In this document: positions 28,825 to 35,572 of the stretch, piece after piece
Layout of the letters: every line of letters begins with the position of its first letter
How positions within the stretch are numbered: position 1 is the stretch's first letter
Assembly (NCBI GenBank): GCA_025352995.1
Contig: JANXRN010000080.1
Coordinates: forward strand, 1-35,572
Length of the DNA: 35,572 nt
Direction of reading: 5' to 3'
Source: Acetobacteraceae bacterium
Lineage (GTDB): Bacteria > Pseudomonadota > Alphaproteobacteria > Acetobacterales > Acetobacteraceae
Notes under the pieces: model-generated
What the model saw: only the letters and a program-made list of their open reading frames with translations
Databases searched by the model: none
Told to the model about the DNA's origin: nothing
Made by a program: the position numbers and the translations under genes

Positions 28825-29886
28825 TCAGCCGAGCCGCAACCCGGTTTCAGCATCGAAAACATGAAGCGCGGCGGCGGGGAAGCTGACATGGATTAGCGCG
28901 TCCGCAGGTGCCCGCCCCGGCACTTTCACCGACAGCAATTCGCCATCATCCAGCCGGCCGATCAGCACGGTTTCCGAGCCGAGCGGCTCCACCAGGTCGA
29001 TTTGCATCGCCATGCCGGCAGGATCGGGGGCGATATGTTCCGGGCGGATGCCGATGGTGAGCTTGCGGCCGTCGGCGCCATCGCGCTTGCCGTCGGCGAA
29101 TGGGATGATCAGGCCACGGCCGAGATCGGCAGCGGTGCCGTCCTGGCAGAGCACGGCCGGCAGCAAATTCATCGCCGGCGCACCGATGAAGCCGGCGACG
29201 TAGGTGGTGGCGGGGCGCTCGAACACCTCCATCGGGGTGGCCAACTGCACCGGAACACCTTGATGCATGACCAGCAGGCGGTCGCCCAAGGTCATCGCCT
29301 CGACCTGGTCATGGGTGACGTAAAGACTAGTGACACCCATGCGGCGTTGCAGCCGCTTGATTTCGGCCCGCATACTGACGCGCAATTTGGCGTCGAGGTT
29401 CGATAGCGGCTCATCGAACAGGAATAATTTGGGTTCGCGCACGATCGCCCGACCCATTGCGACGCGCTGGCGCTGACCGCCGGACAACTGCCGCGGCTTG
29501 CGGTCCAACAATGGCCCCAGCCCAAGAATATCGGCGGTTTCGCGCACCCGGCGGGCGATGTCATCGCGAGAAAGGCCGCGGATTTTCAGCGCGTAAGCCA
29601 TGTTGTCGAACACCGACATATGCGGGTAGAGCGCGTAATTCTGAAACACCATCGCAATGTCACGCTCGGCCGGGTCAAGCTGGGCGACGTCGCGCCCATC
29701 AAGTATAATCTGGCCGGAGGTCGGGATTTCGAGGCCCGCGATCAACCGCAGCAAGGTGGATTTGCCGCAGCCGGACGCACCGACAATGACCAGCATTTCG
29801 CCATCGTTGAGCGCGAGATCGACGCCATGCAGCACCGCGGTGGCGCCGAAGCTTTTGCGCAGATCATGCAGTTCCAGCGTCGCCAT
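28825..29886 (-). CDS. ugpC: sn-glycerol-3-phosphate-type ABC transporter ATP-binding protein
   Basis: Walker [25 protein letters not shown] signature, [13 protein letters not shown]; MalK/UgpC-type C-terminus. Confidence 0.87.
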   Translation of the reverse strand: MATLELHDLRKSFGATAVLHGVDLALNDGEMLVIVGASGCGKSTLLRLIAGLEIPTSGQIILDGRDVAQLDPAERDIAMVFQNYALYPHMSVFDNMAYALKIRGLSRDDIARRVRETADILGLGPLLDRKPRQLSGGQRQRVAMGRAIVREPKLFLFDEPLSNLDAKLRVSMRAEIKRLQRRMGVTSLYVTHDQVEAMTLGDRLLVMHQGVPVQLATPMEVFERPATTYVAGFIGAPAMNLLPAVLCQDGTAADLGRGLIIPFADGKRDGADGRKLTIGIRPEHIAPDPAGMAMQIDLVEPLGSETVLIGRLDDGELLSVKVPGRAPADALIHVSFPAAALHVFDAETGLRLG

Positions 29887-30716
29887 TATTTATCGCCCTC
29901 GGTCAGGCCCTTGACGAACCATCGTTGCATCAGCAGCACCACCAGGACCGGCGGCAGCAGCGCCAGCACGGCGGCGGCCATCACCCGGTTCCAGTCGGTG
30001 ACGGTATCGCCGCCGATCATCTTGACGATGCCGATCACGATGGTGTCGAGCTTGGGATCAGTCGCCACCAGCAACGGCCAGAGATACTGGTTCCAGCCAT
30101 AGACGAACACGATCACGAACAAAGCCGCCATGTTGGCAGCCGATAGCGGGATCAGGATGTCGCGCAGAAACCGCAACGGCCCGGCGCCATCCATCCGCGC
30201 CGCTTCGACCATTTCATCCGGCACCACCAGGAAGACCTGGCGGAACAGCAGCGTGGCGGTGGCGCTGGCAATCAGTGGGACGGCAAGGCCGGTGAAGCTG
30301 TTGATCAGGCCGAAATTGGCCATCACCGCGTAGGTCGGCACGATGCGCACTTCGACCGGCAGCATCAAGGTGATGAAAATCGTCCAGAAGCAAACCATGC
30401 GCAGCGGGAAGCGGAAGAACGTGACGGCGTAGGCCGACAACAACGAAATAACGATCTTGCCAAACGCGATCGCCAGCGCCATCGCGCCCGACACCAGCAG
30501 CATGTGCCAGATTGTGGCGCCGCCGGGGCCTTTATCGGTCAAAACCTCCCAGAAAATCCCGAGATTGCGCAAATCGGGCAGAAAGGACAGTTCGCCGCGC
30601 GCAATCGCACTGCCATCCTGGGTAGCGCCGACCATGAGCAGCCACAGCGGCAGCAGGAAAAGTGCCACGCCGCCGCACAGCACTAGATGGGCGACCCAGT
30701 CGGTGCGCGGGCTCAT
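29886..30716 (-). CDS. ugpE: Sugar/glycerol-3-phosphate ABC transporter permease, UgpE-like
   Basis: 276 aa; [28 protein letters not shown] loop; [13 protein letters not shown]. Confidence 0.87.
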   Translation of the reverse strand: MSPRTDWVAHLVLCGGVALFLLPLWLLMVGATQDGSAIARGELSFLPDLRNLGIFWEVLTDKGPGGATIWHMLLVSGAMALAIAFGKIVISLLSAYAVTFFRFPLRMVCFWTIFITLMLPVEVRIVPTYAVMANFGLINSFTGLAVPLIASATATLLFRQVFLVVPDEMVEAARMDGAGPLRFLRDILIPLSAANMAALFVIVFVYGWNQYLWPLLVATDPKLDTIVIGIVKMIGGDTVTDWNRVMAAAVLALLPPVLVVLLMQRWFVKGLTEGDK

Positions 30717-31594
30717 TCCGCGTTTCTCCGCCCGATGAAACGGAATTGCAGCGCGGTGAGCACCACGACCCCGACCATGAGCACGACCGATTGCGCGGAG
30801 GAGGAGCCGAGATCGAGATTAATCAGCCCGTCGCGATAGACTTTCAGCATCAGCGTTTCGGTCGCCTTGCCGGGGCCGCCATGGGTGATGGCCTGGATGG
30901 TCGCGAAAGTATCGAAGGCGGCATAAACGACATTGACCACGATAAGGAAAAACACCGTGGGCGCGAGCAGCGGCAAAGTGATGGTGCGAAAGCGCCGCCA
31001 GCCGCGGGCGCCATCCATGCGGGCAGCTTCGATCACGGTTTTCGGGATGGATTGCAAGCCGGCGAGGAAGAAGATGAAGTTGTAGCTGACCTGCTTCCAG
31101 GCCGATGCCAGGATAACCACCAGCATCGCCTGGGTATCGTTCAGCCGGTAGTCCCAGATGATGCCGATCGCCTTCAGCCCGTGCGCCACAATGCCGATTT
31201 GCGGGTTGAGCAGCAGCACCCACAGCACAGCGGCGATGGCCGGGGCAACCGCATAGGGCCAGATCAGCAATGTGCGATAAATCGTCCGGCCACGAATTTC
31301 ACGGTCGGCGAAGACGGCGAGCAATAACGCCGTCCCCATCGCCAGCACGGCGACGGCGCTGCAAAACACGACGGTGCGCACAGCCGAATCAAGATAGAGC
31401 GGATCGGCGAACAGGTCGGTGAAATTCTCCAACCCGACGAATTCGGTGCGGATACCGAACGCGTCCTGACGCATGAGGCTGAACCACATGGCCTGGGCGG
31501 CGGGCCATAGGAAGAAGAAGAAGGTGAGCAGCAGTTGGGGTGCCACCAGGCACACTGGCAGCACCCAGCCGGCGAAGATGGTGCGGCGTTCCAT
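30713..31594 (-). CDS. ugpA: Sugar/glycerol-3-phosphate ABC transporter permease, UgpA-like
   Basis: [29 protein letters not shown] loop; start placed at [13 protein letters not shown] because the longer ORF runs through the repeat element. Confidence 0.87.
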   Translation of the reverse strand: MERRTIFAGWVLPVCLVAPQLLLTFFFFLWPAAQAMWFSLMRQDAFGIRTEFVGLENFTDLFADPLYLDSAVRTVVFCSAVAVLAMGTALLLAVFADREIRGRTIYRTLLIWPYAVAPAIAAVLWVLLLNPQIGIVAHGLKAIGIIWDYRLNDTQAMLVVILASAWKQVSYNFIFFLAGLQSIPKTVIEAARMDGARGWRRFRTITLPLLAPTVFFLIVVNVVYAAFDTFATIQAITHGGPGKATETLMLKVYRDGLINLDLGSSSAQSVVLMVGVVVLTALQFRFIGRRNAE

Positions 31595-31606
31595 TAGAAG
31601 GAAGCG

Positions 31607-31740
31607 CTTCTTTTTTGAAAAAAAGAAGCAAAAAACTTTTCCACTTTGGTTCCCTGCGCGCGGGAACCGGATGAGTTCCCAACCCAACGGGCAGGAATGG
31701 ATAAAAAGTTTTTTTGCTTCTTTTTGTTCACAAAAAGAAG
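31607..31740 (+). repeat. Short (~134 bp) hairpin-ended dispersed repeat inside the ugpB-ugpA intergenic gap
   Basis: CTTCTTTTTT-GA-AAAAAAGAAG ... CAAAAAACTTTTCCACTTTGGTTCCCTGCGCGCGGGAACC...GAGTTCCCAACCCAACGGGCAGGAATGGATAAAAAGTTTTTTTG ... CTTCTTTTTGTTCACAAAAAGAAG. Confidence 0.9.
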
Positions 31741-31747
31741 AATCTCC

Positions 31748-33082
31748 TTAACCCTTCGCCGACTTCTCAAACTCCCGCAGCACCCGATTACCGCGCGTAA
31801 CCGCCGTATCCAGCGCCACCTGCGCGGTTTGCTGGCCTTGCAGCGCCTTTTCCATTTCTTCCTGGATGATGTTGCGCAGTTCGACCATGCGGCCCAGCCG
31901 GAAGCCCTTGGAATTGGCGGTCAGCTTGCCGCGCGCAAGCTGGGTAATCGGCACATCGGTGCCGGGAGTCTTTTCGTAGAAGCCCTGTTTCTTCGACAGT
32001 TCATAGCCGCCAAACGTCACCGGGACATAGCCGGAAACCTGGTGCCAATGCGCGTCTTGTTCGGGCTGGCCGATATATTTGAGGAACGTCGCGACGGCTT
32101 TGTATTCGGCGGCCGAGCGGTTCGGCGCGGTCATCGTCCACAGGCTGGCGCCGCCGATCACCGAGTTGATCGGGTTGGGATTCACCTCCGGATCGGTCGG
32201 CAGCAGCGCCGCGCCAGAATTGAACTTGCCGTCGCGCTTGATCGCCGCGCGGGCGGCGGACGACGTGAAGCCGATCGCCGCTTCGCCGGAAATAAACAAA
32301 GGCTCGGCCGCGCTGTCACGGCCGCCATATTTGAACAGGCCTTCCTTGGACATATCCAGCAGGCGGTTGAGATGCTTGACGAACGGCGCAGTGTTGATCT
32401 TGAGCTCAGCGCCCAGACCATCGAACCCGTTGCTCAGGGTCGCGACCGGCAGATCATGCATGGCGCCGAATTCTTCGATATGCACCCAGGTCGGCCAGGC
32501 AGTGGTCATCGGGATCGGCGCCGCGTTCTTCGCCTTGATGGCGCGGCAGGCGGTGATCACGTCGGCCCAGGTCGCGGGCGGCTTGGCGGGGTCAAGGCCG
32601 GCTTTTTCGAACGCGTCCTTGTTGTACCACATGATAGCAGTGGAGCTATTGAACGGCATCGACGCCATCCGGCCGTCCGACAAGCTGTAATAGCCGCGCA
32701 CCCCGCCGATATAGGATTCGGGATCGAGCTTGACGCCGGTTTCCTGGGACAGCTGCCAGACCTGCTTCACTGCCGGGCCGGCTGCCAGCATCGAACCGGT
32801 GCCGACTTCGAACATCTGCACCAGATGCGGTGCCTGCCCGGCGCGCCAGGCGGCGATGGCGGCAGTCAGGGTTTCGGGGTAGGTGCCTTTGAAAATCGGC
32901 TCGATTTCATATTCATTCTGCGACGCGTTGAAGCCCTTGCAGATATTGCCGATTTCCTCGCCGAGGAAGGCGGCCATGGCGTGCCAGAACACGATCTTGG
33001 TCTTGGCGCCCTGCGCGCGGGCGAAGCCCAGCGGCGCGATGGCGGTGGCGGCGGTGGCGGCCAGGAGCGAGCGACGCTTCAT
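31748..33082 (-). CDS. ugpB: sn-glycerol-3-phosphate-type ABC transporter substrate-binding protein
   Basis: 444 aa; signal peptide; IVFWHAMAAFLGEEIGNICKGFNASQNEYEI, GTYPETLTAAIAAWRAGQAPHLVQMFEVGTGSML. Confidence 0.9.
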   Translation of the reverse strand: MKRRSLLAATAATAIAPLGFARAQGAKTKIVFWHAMAAFLGEEIGNICKGFNASQNEYEIEPIFKGTYPETLTAAIAAWRAGQAPHLVQMFEVGTGSMLAAGPAVKQVWQLSQETGVKLDPESYIGGVRGYYSLSDGRMASMPFNSSTAIMWYNKDAFEKAGLDPAKPPATWADVITACRAIKAKNAAPIPMTTAWPTWVHIEEFGAMHDLPVATLSNGFDGLGAELKINTAPFVKHLNRLLDMSKEGLFKYGGRDSAAEPLFISGEAAIGFTSSAARAAIKRDGKFNSGAALLPTDPEVNPNPINSVIGGASLWTMTAPNRSAAEYKAVATFLKYIGQPEQDAHWHQVSGYVPVTFGGYELSKKQGFYEKTPGTDVPITQLARGKLTANSKGFRLGRMVELRNIIQEEMEKALQGQQTAQVALDTAVTRGNRVLREFEKSAKG

Positions 33083-33173
33083 CGGCTTGGATCCCTCAAG
33101 TTAATTCACGGGCGTGAGCTAGGCCGTGATTGTTACCGTGGCATGGCGGAATTAGGACAGTTGCGAGAAAGGC

Positions 33174-33365
33174 TTACCATTTGCGTGCCGCCCACAATAC
33201 CAGAAAATGCGCCGGCACAACCCACAGCACGCCGGCGAGCAGGAAATAGGTCACTTGCACCGTCCAGTGCAACGGCGCCACCCGATCGGCCAGCACCACG
33301 GCGCCGCCGATATAGGCGAAAAACCCGACCAGTCCGACGAAAGTGGCAAGCAGGATACGTGGCAT
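33174..33365 (-). CDS. Small two-TM membrane protein, DUF2842-like
   Basis: 63 aa MPRILLATFVGLVGFFAYIGGAVVLADRVAPLHWTVQVTYFLLAGVLWVVPAHFLVLWAARKW; family recalled, not searched. Confidence 0.6.
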   Translation of the reverse strand: MPRILLATFVGLVGFFAYIGGAVVLADRVAPLHWTVQVTYFLLAGVLWVVPAHFLVLWAARKW

Positions 33366-33448
33366 AGGCGTGACCTAGCCGCCGCCTTGCGATCCGACAA
33401 GCACCACGCCATACACCGCCACCTGACCCGCATCGGAGCGATCGAGGC

Positions 33449-33964
33449 ATGGACTTGAAAGACCATATACGCGGCATTCCGGATTTCCCCGAGCCGGGCA
33501 TCCTGTTTTACGACATCTCCACCCTGCTCGCCCACGGCGATGCCTGGCAGGTGGCAATGGGGCGGATGGCGAACGTGGTACGGGGATACAACCCGCATGT
33601 CATCGCCGGGATCGAGTCACGCGGCTTCCTGGTCGCGGCCCCCCTCGCCCTGAAGCTCGGTTGCGGCTTCATCATGCTGCGCAAGCGCGGCAAGCTGCCG
33701 GGCGCCACCATCGGGCTGGACTATGCGCTGGAATACGGCACTGACCGCATCGAAATCCAAGCCGACGCCGTCGCGCCCGGCCAGCGTGTGGTGGTGGTCG
33801 ATGATCTGCTGGCAACCGGCGGCACCATGGCGGCGGGCATCAAGCTGCTGCGCCAGGTAGGCGCGGAGGTCACGGCCGCGGCAACGCTGATCGAGCTGAG
33901 TTTTCTCGGCGGGCGGGCGCGGTTGGATGTGCCGGTGGAGTCGCTCATCACTTATGATTCTTAA
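33449..33964 (+). CDS. apt: Adenine phosphoribosyltransferase
   Basis: 171 aa; [53 protein letters not shown]. Confidence 0.93.
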   Translation: MDLKDHIRGIPDFPEPGILFYDISTLLAHGDAWQVAMGRMANVVRGYNPHVIAGIESRGFLVAAPLALKLGCGFIMLRKRGKLPGATIGLDYALEYGTDRIEIQADAVAPGQRVVVVDDLLATGGTMAAGIKLLRQVGAEVTAAATLIELSFLGGRARLDVPVESLITYDS

Positions 33965-33975
33965 GTAAGGAAGCA

Positions 33976-34111
33976 GTTCTTTTTGTGAACAAAGAGAACC
34001 AAAAAAACTTTTTCACACTTGGTACGGTTGCCGAGGGACTGCGGTAAGTTCCTGCGCCAACGGCCAGGAACGGACAAAGTTTTTTTGCTTCTTTTTGTTC
34101 ACAAAAAGAAG
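33976..34111 (+). repeat. Short (~136 bp) hairpin-ended dispersed repeat between apt and the ATP-grasp-like gene
   Basis: GTTCTTTTTGTGAACAAAGAGAACCAAAAAAACTTTTTCACACTTGG...GCCAACGGCCAGGAACGGACAAAGTTTTTTTGCTTCTTTTTGTTCACAAAAAGAAG; same orientation as 31607-31740. Confidence 0.9.
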
Positions 34112-34161
34112 ACTCTTCCTAACCTTAACCACTCCTAAACCCTTCCGCGCGACCGTGCGCC

Positions 34162-35385
34162 ATGAACCAAATCTCGCCCCCAGTTTCCTTCGTCACCCTC
34201 GCCATGCAACACGCCGAGCGCGGCGAATGGGCCATCGCCCGGGCCTTGCTGGAATATGCCGAGGCAGTTCCCCGCGATCGCCATGTGGCGCGGTTTCTGT
34301 TGTGGGAAGTATGCCAGGCGCTCGGCGATGCAGGTGCCGGCGTCGCCTATTTGCGTGCCGCGATTGCCGAAGCGCCACTGACCTTCCGGCAAGCAGCGAC
34401 ACCGCAACGGCGGCTGCTGGTGGTGAATACGCCGGGCGATTTTCAGGCGAATTTGCCGGTGGCGCTGTTGCTGGATGAGGCAACGACCGATCTGCACACG
34501 CTTTGGCTGGACGACATCGCAGACGCGCCGACGAATTTGCCAGACATTGACTGCGTTTTCATCGCCATCGCCCAGGACCATCGGCACGACGCCGCGTTGC
34601 GGGCGGCAGGTGCGTTGGCCGCGCGCATCGGCAAGCCCGTGATCAACCCAGCCCATCGCATTGCCGCAACAGGCCGCGATGCGGCAGCGGTTTTGCTGCG
34701 TGACGTGCCTGATGCGATTGTACCGCCGCAAATCCTGCTCGGGCGTGCGGCGCTCGCCGACAAGATCGCATTTCCCGCGATCATCCGGCCACGCCATTCG
34801 CATGCCGGCACGGGCCTGGCACGGATTGGAAACCACAACGATCTGCTGCGCTATCTGGCGGACTATCCTGGTGACGACGAATTCTTCACGGCGCCATTCA
34901 TCGACTACCGCAGCGCCGATGGATTATGGCGAAAGTTCCGCGTGGTGTTTGTCGATGGCACGCCGATGCCGTTCCACATGGCAATCCATGATGATTGGGC
35001 AGTGTGGTACTACAACGCCGGGATGGATCGCGATGCTGGCAAGCGCGCGGAAGAAGCGGCTTTCCTCGCCGACATCAGCGCCGTCTTTCCGCCTTGTGCG
35101 ATCCGTGCACTAGAAGAAATTGCGGCCCGCATCGGCCTCGATTATTTCGGCCTGGATTGCGGCCTCATGTCGGATGGGACGTTGGTGGTGTTCGAGGTGG
35201 AAACCGGAATGATCGTGCATGATCGGCCAGAAGGCGACGTGTTTGCCTATCGTCAGGCACCGGCCAGGCGGATTCTGACCGCGGTTGCCGCCATGATCGA
35301 TGCGCGCATAGACCTTGCTAGTGGTGCGATCCTAACGCTCACTACCCGAGCGTTAGGTGATCCGTTCCACCAAATCAAAGGCTAG
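34162..35385 (+). CDS. Protein with N-terminal TPR-like segment and ATP-grasp-like C-terminal region, function unknown
   Basis: 407 aa; helical N-term (HAERGEWAIARALLEYAEAVPRDRHVARFLLWEVCQALGDAGAGVAYLRAAI); AFPAIIRPRHSHAGTGLARI, KFRVVFVDGTPMPFHMAI, LDYFGLDCGLMSDGTLVVFEVETGMIVHD resembles RimK/ATP-grasp motifs. Confidence 0.65.
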   Translation: MNQISPPVSFVTLAMQHAERGEWAIARALLEYAEAVPRDRHVARFLLWEVCQALGDAGAGVAYLRAAIAEAPLTFRQAATPQRRLLVVNTPGDFQANLPVALLLDEATTDLHTLWLDDIADAPTNLPDIDCVFIAIAQDHRHDAALRAAGALAARIGKPVINPAHRIAATGRDAAAVLLRDVPDAIVPPQILLGRAALADKIAFPAIIRPRHSHAGTGLARIGNHNDLLRYLADYPGDDEFFTAPFIDYRSADGLWRKFRVVFVDGTPMPFHMAIHDDWAVWYYNAGMDRDAGKRAEEAAFLADISAVFPPCAIRALEEIAARIGLDYFGLDCGLMSDGTLVVFEVETGMIVHDRPEGDVFAYRQAPARRILTAVAAMIDARIDLASGAILTLTTRALGDPFHQIKG

Positions 35386-35429
35386 TGGATAGAATCTGAC
35401 GGCTCTTTCCGTCAGATTCTATCCACTAG
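35382..35429. terminator. Perfect 21-bp inverted repeat with 6-nt loop between convergent ORFs; probable bidirectional terminator or repeat
   Basis: CTAGTGGATAGAATCTGACGG-ctcttt-CCGTCAGATTCTATCCACTAG. Confidence 0.75.
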
Positions 35430-35572
35430 GCGCTGAAACTGCGCATGCCCTGCTCAGCCCGCATTGGCGGCCGAACGGCCACGATCGGGGTGCGCAATCC
35501 ATCGGCCAGATTGCGATTAACCTCAATCAATGGCTGCAAACTCGCATCATTGGTCATCGCTGCCACGCTGTA
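35426..35572 (-). CDS. C-terminal part of a CDS running off the window
   Basis: Minus-strand frame open from the window edge to TAG at 35426-35428: ...YSVAAMTNDASLQPLIEVNRNLADGLRTPIVAVRPPMRAEQGMRSFSA*. Confidence 0.45.
   Translation of the reverse strand, partial: YSVAAMTNDASLQPLIEVNRNLADGLRTPIVAVRPPMRAEQGMRSFSA

Noticed and set aside
31595-31687. N-terminal extension of ugpA ([31 protein letters not shown])
   Set aside because: Encoded by the repeat element itself; the UgpA-like sequence begins at MERRTIF.
28655-31740. Composite transposon carrying ugpAEC
   Set aside because: Flanking copies are short, ORF-less and part of a wider dispersed family; ugpBAEC is a normal operon and no transposase or target duplication is visible.
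31646-33367. 573-aa plus-strand ORF
   Set aside because: Antisense to the well-supported ugpB gene and starts within the repeat element; a GC-bias shadow ORF.
28655-34111. CRISPR array
   Set aside because: Repeats are kilobases apart, in mixed orientation and separated by whole genes; no regular spacers and no cas genes.

Overview
GC-rich alphaproteobacterial chromosomal segment, probably Acetobacteraceae/Rhodospirillales-like (inferred from gene content and style only). Most of it is ordinary core genome: yejA-yejB-yejE oligopeptide/microcin-C-type ABC transporter genes, hisN-like phosphatase, several c-type cytochromes, kdsB, pheA, a DsbA-family protein, an M48 metalloprotease, a gamma-glutamyltranspeptidase-like lipoprotein, a class I aminotransferase, an NHL-repeat protein, tRNA-Met(CAT), mnmA, ferredoxin, two tandem cysteine desulfurases, an alpha/beta hydrolase, aat, msrQ-like, a P1-family peptidase, an SDR, pssA-psd, a LysM protein, cytochrome b561, two cytochromes c', a LOG-family protein, tRNA-Pro(CGG), ugpBAEC, apt and an ATP-grasp-like protein. 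The most unusual signal is an AT-rich dispersed repeat family that I do not recognise. Its ends are 22-24 bp hairpins (CTTCTTTTTGT-TC/GA-ACAAAAAGAAG) followed inward by CAAAAAAACTTTTT. I found three short ~135 bp copies (28655-28790, 31607-31740, 33976-34111), one ~763 bp copy that encloses a single unrecognised ORF (22069-22831), and one end fragment cut by the window edge (10-33). Copies sit next to gene 3' ends, one lies inside the ugpB/ugpA operon, and two hairpins carry compensatory base-pair changes. Other points of note: a perfect 21-bp hairpin that supplies the stop codon of both convergent ORFs (35382-35429), an aat gene with no canonical start codon before its conserved N-terminus, and a frameshifted DUF6516-like/truncated partner pair.
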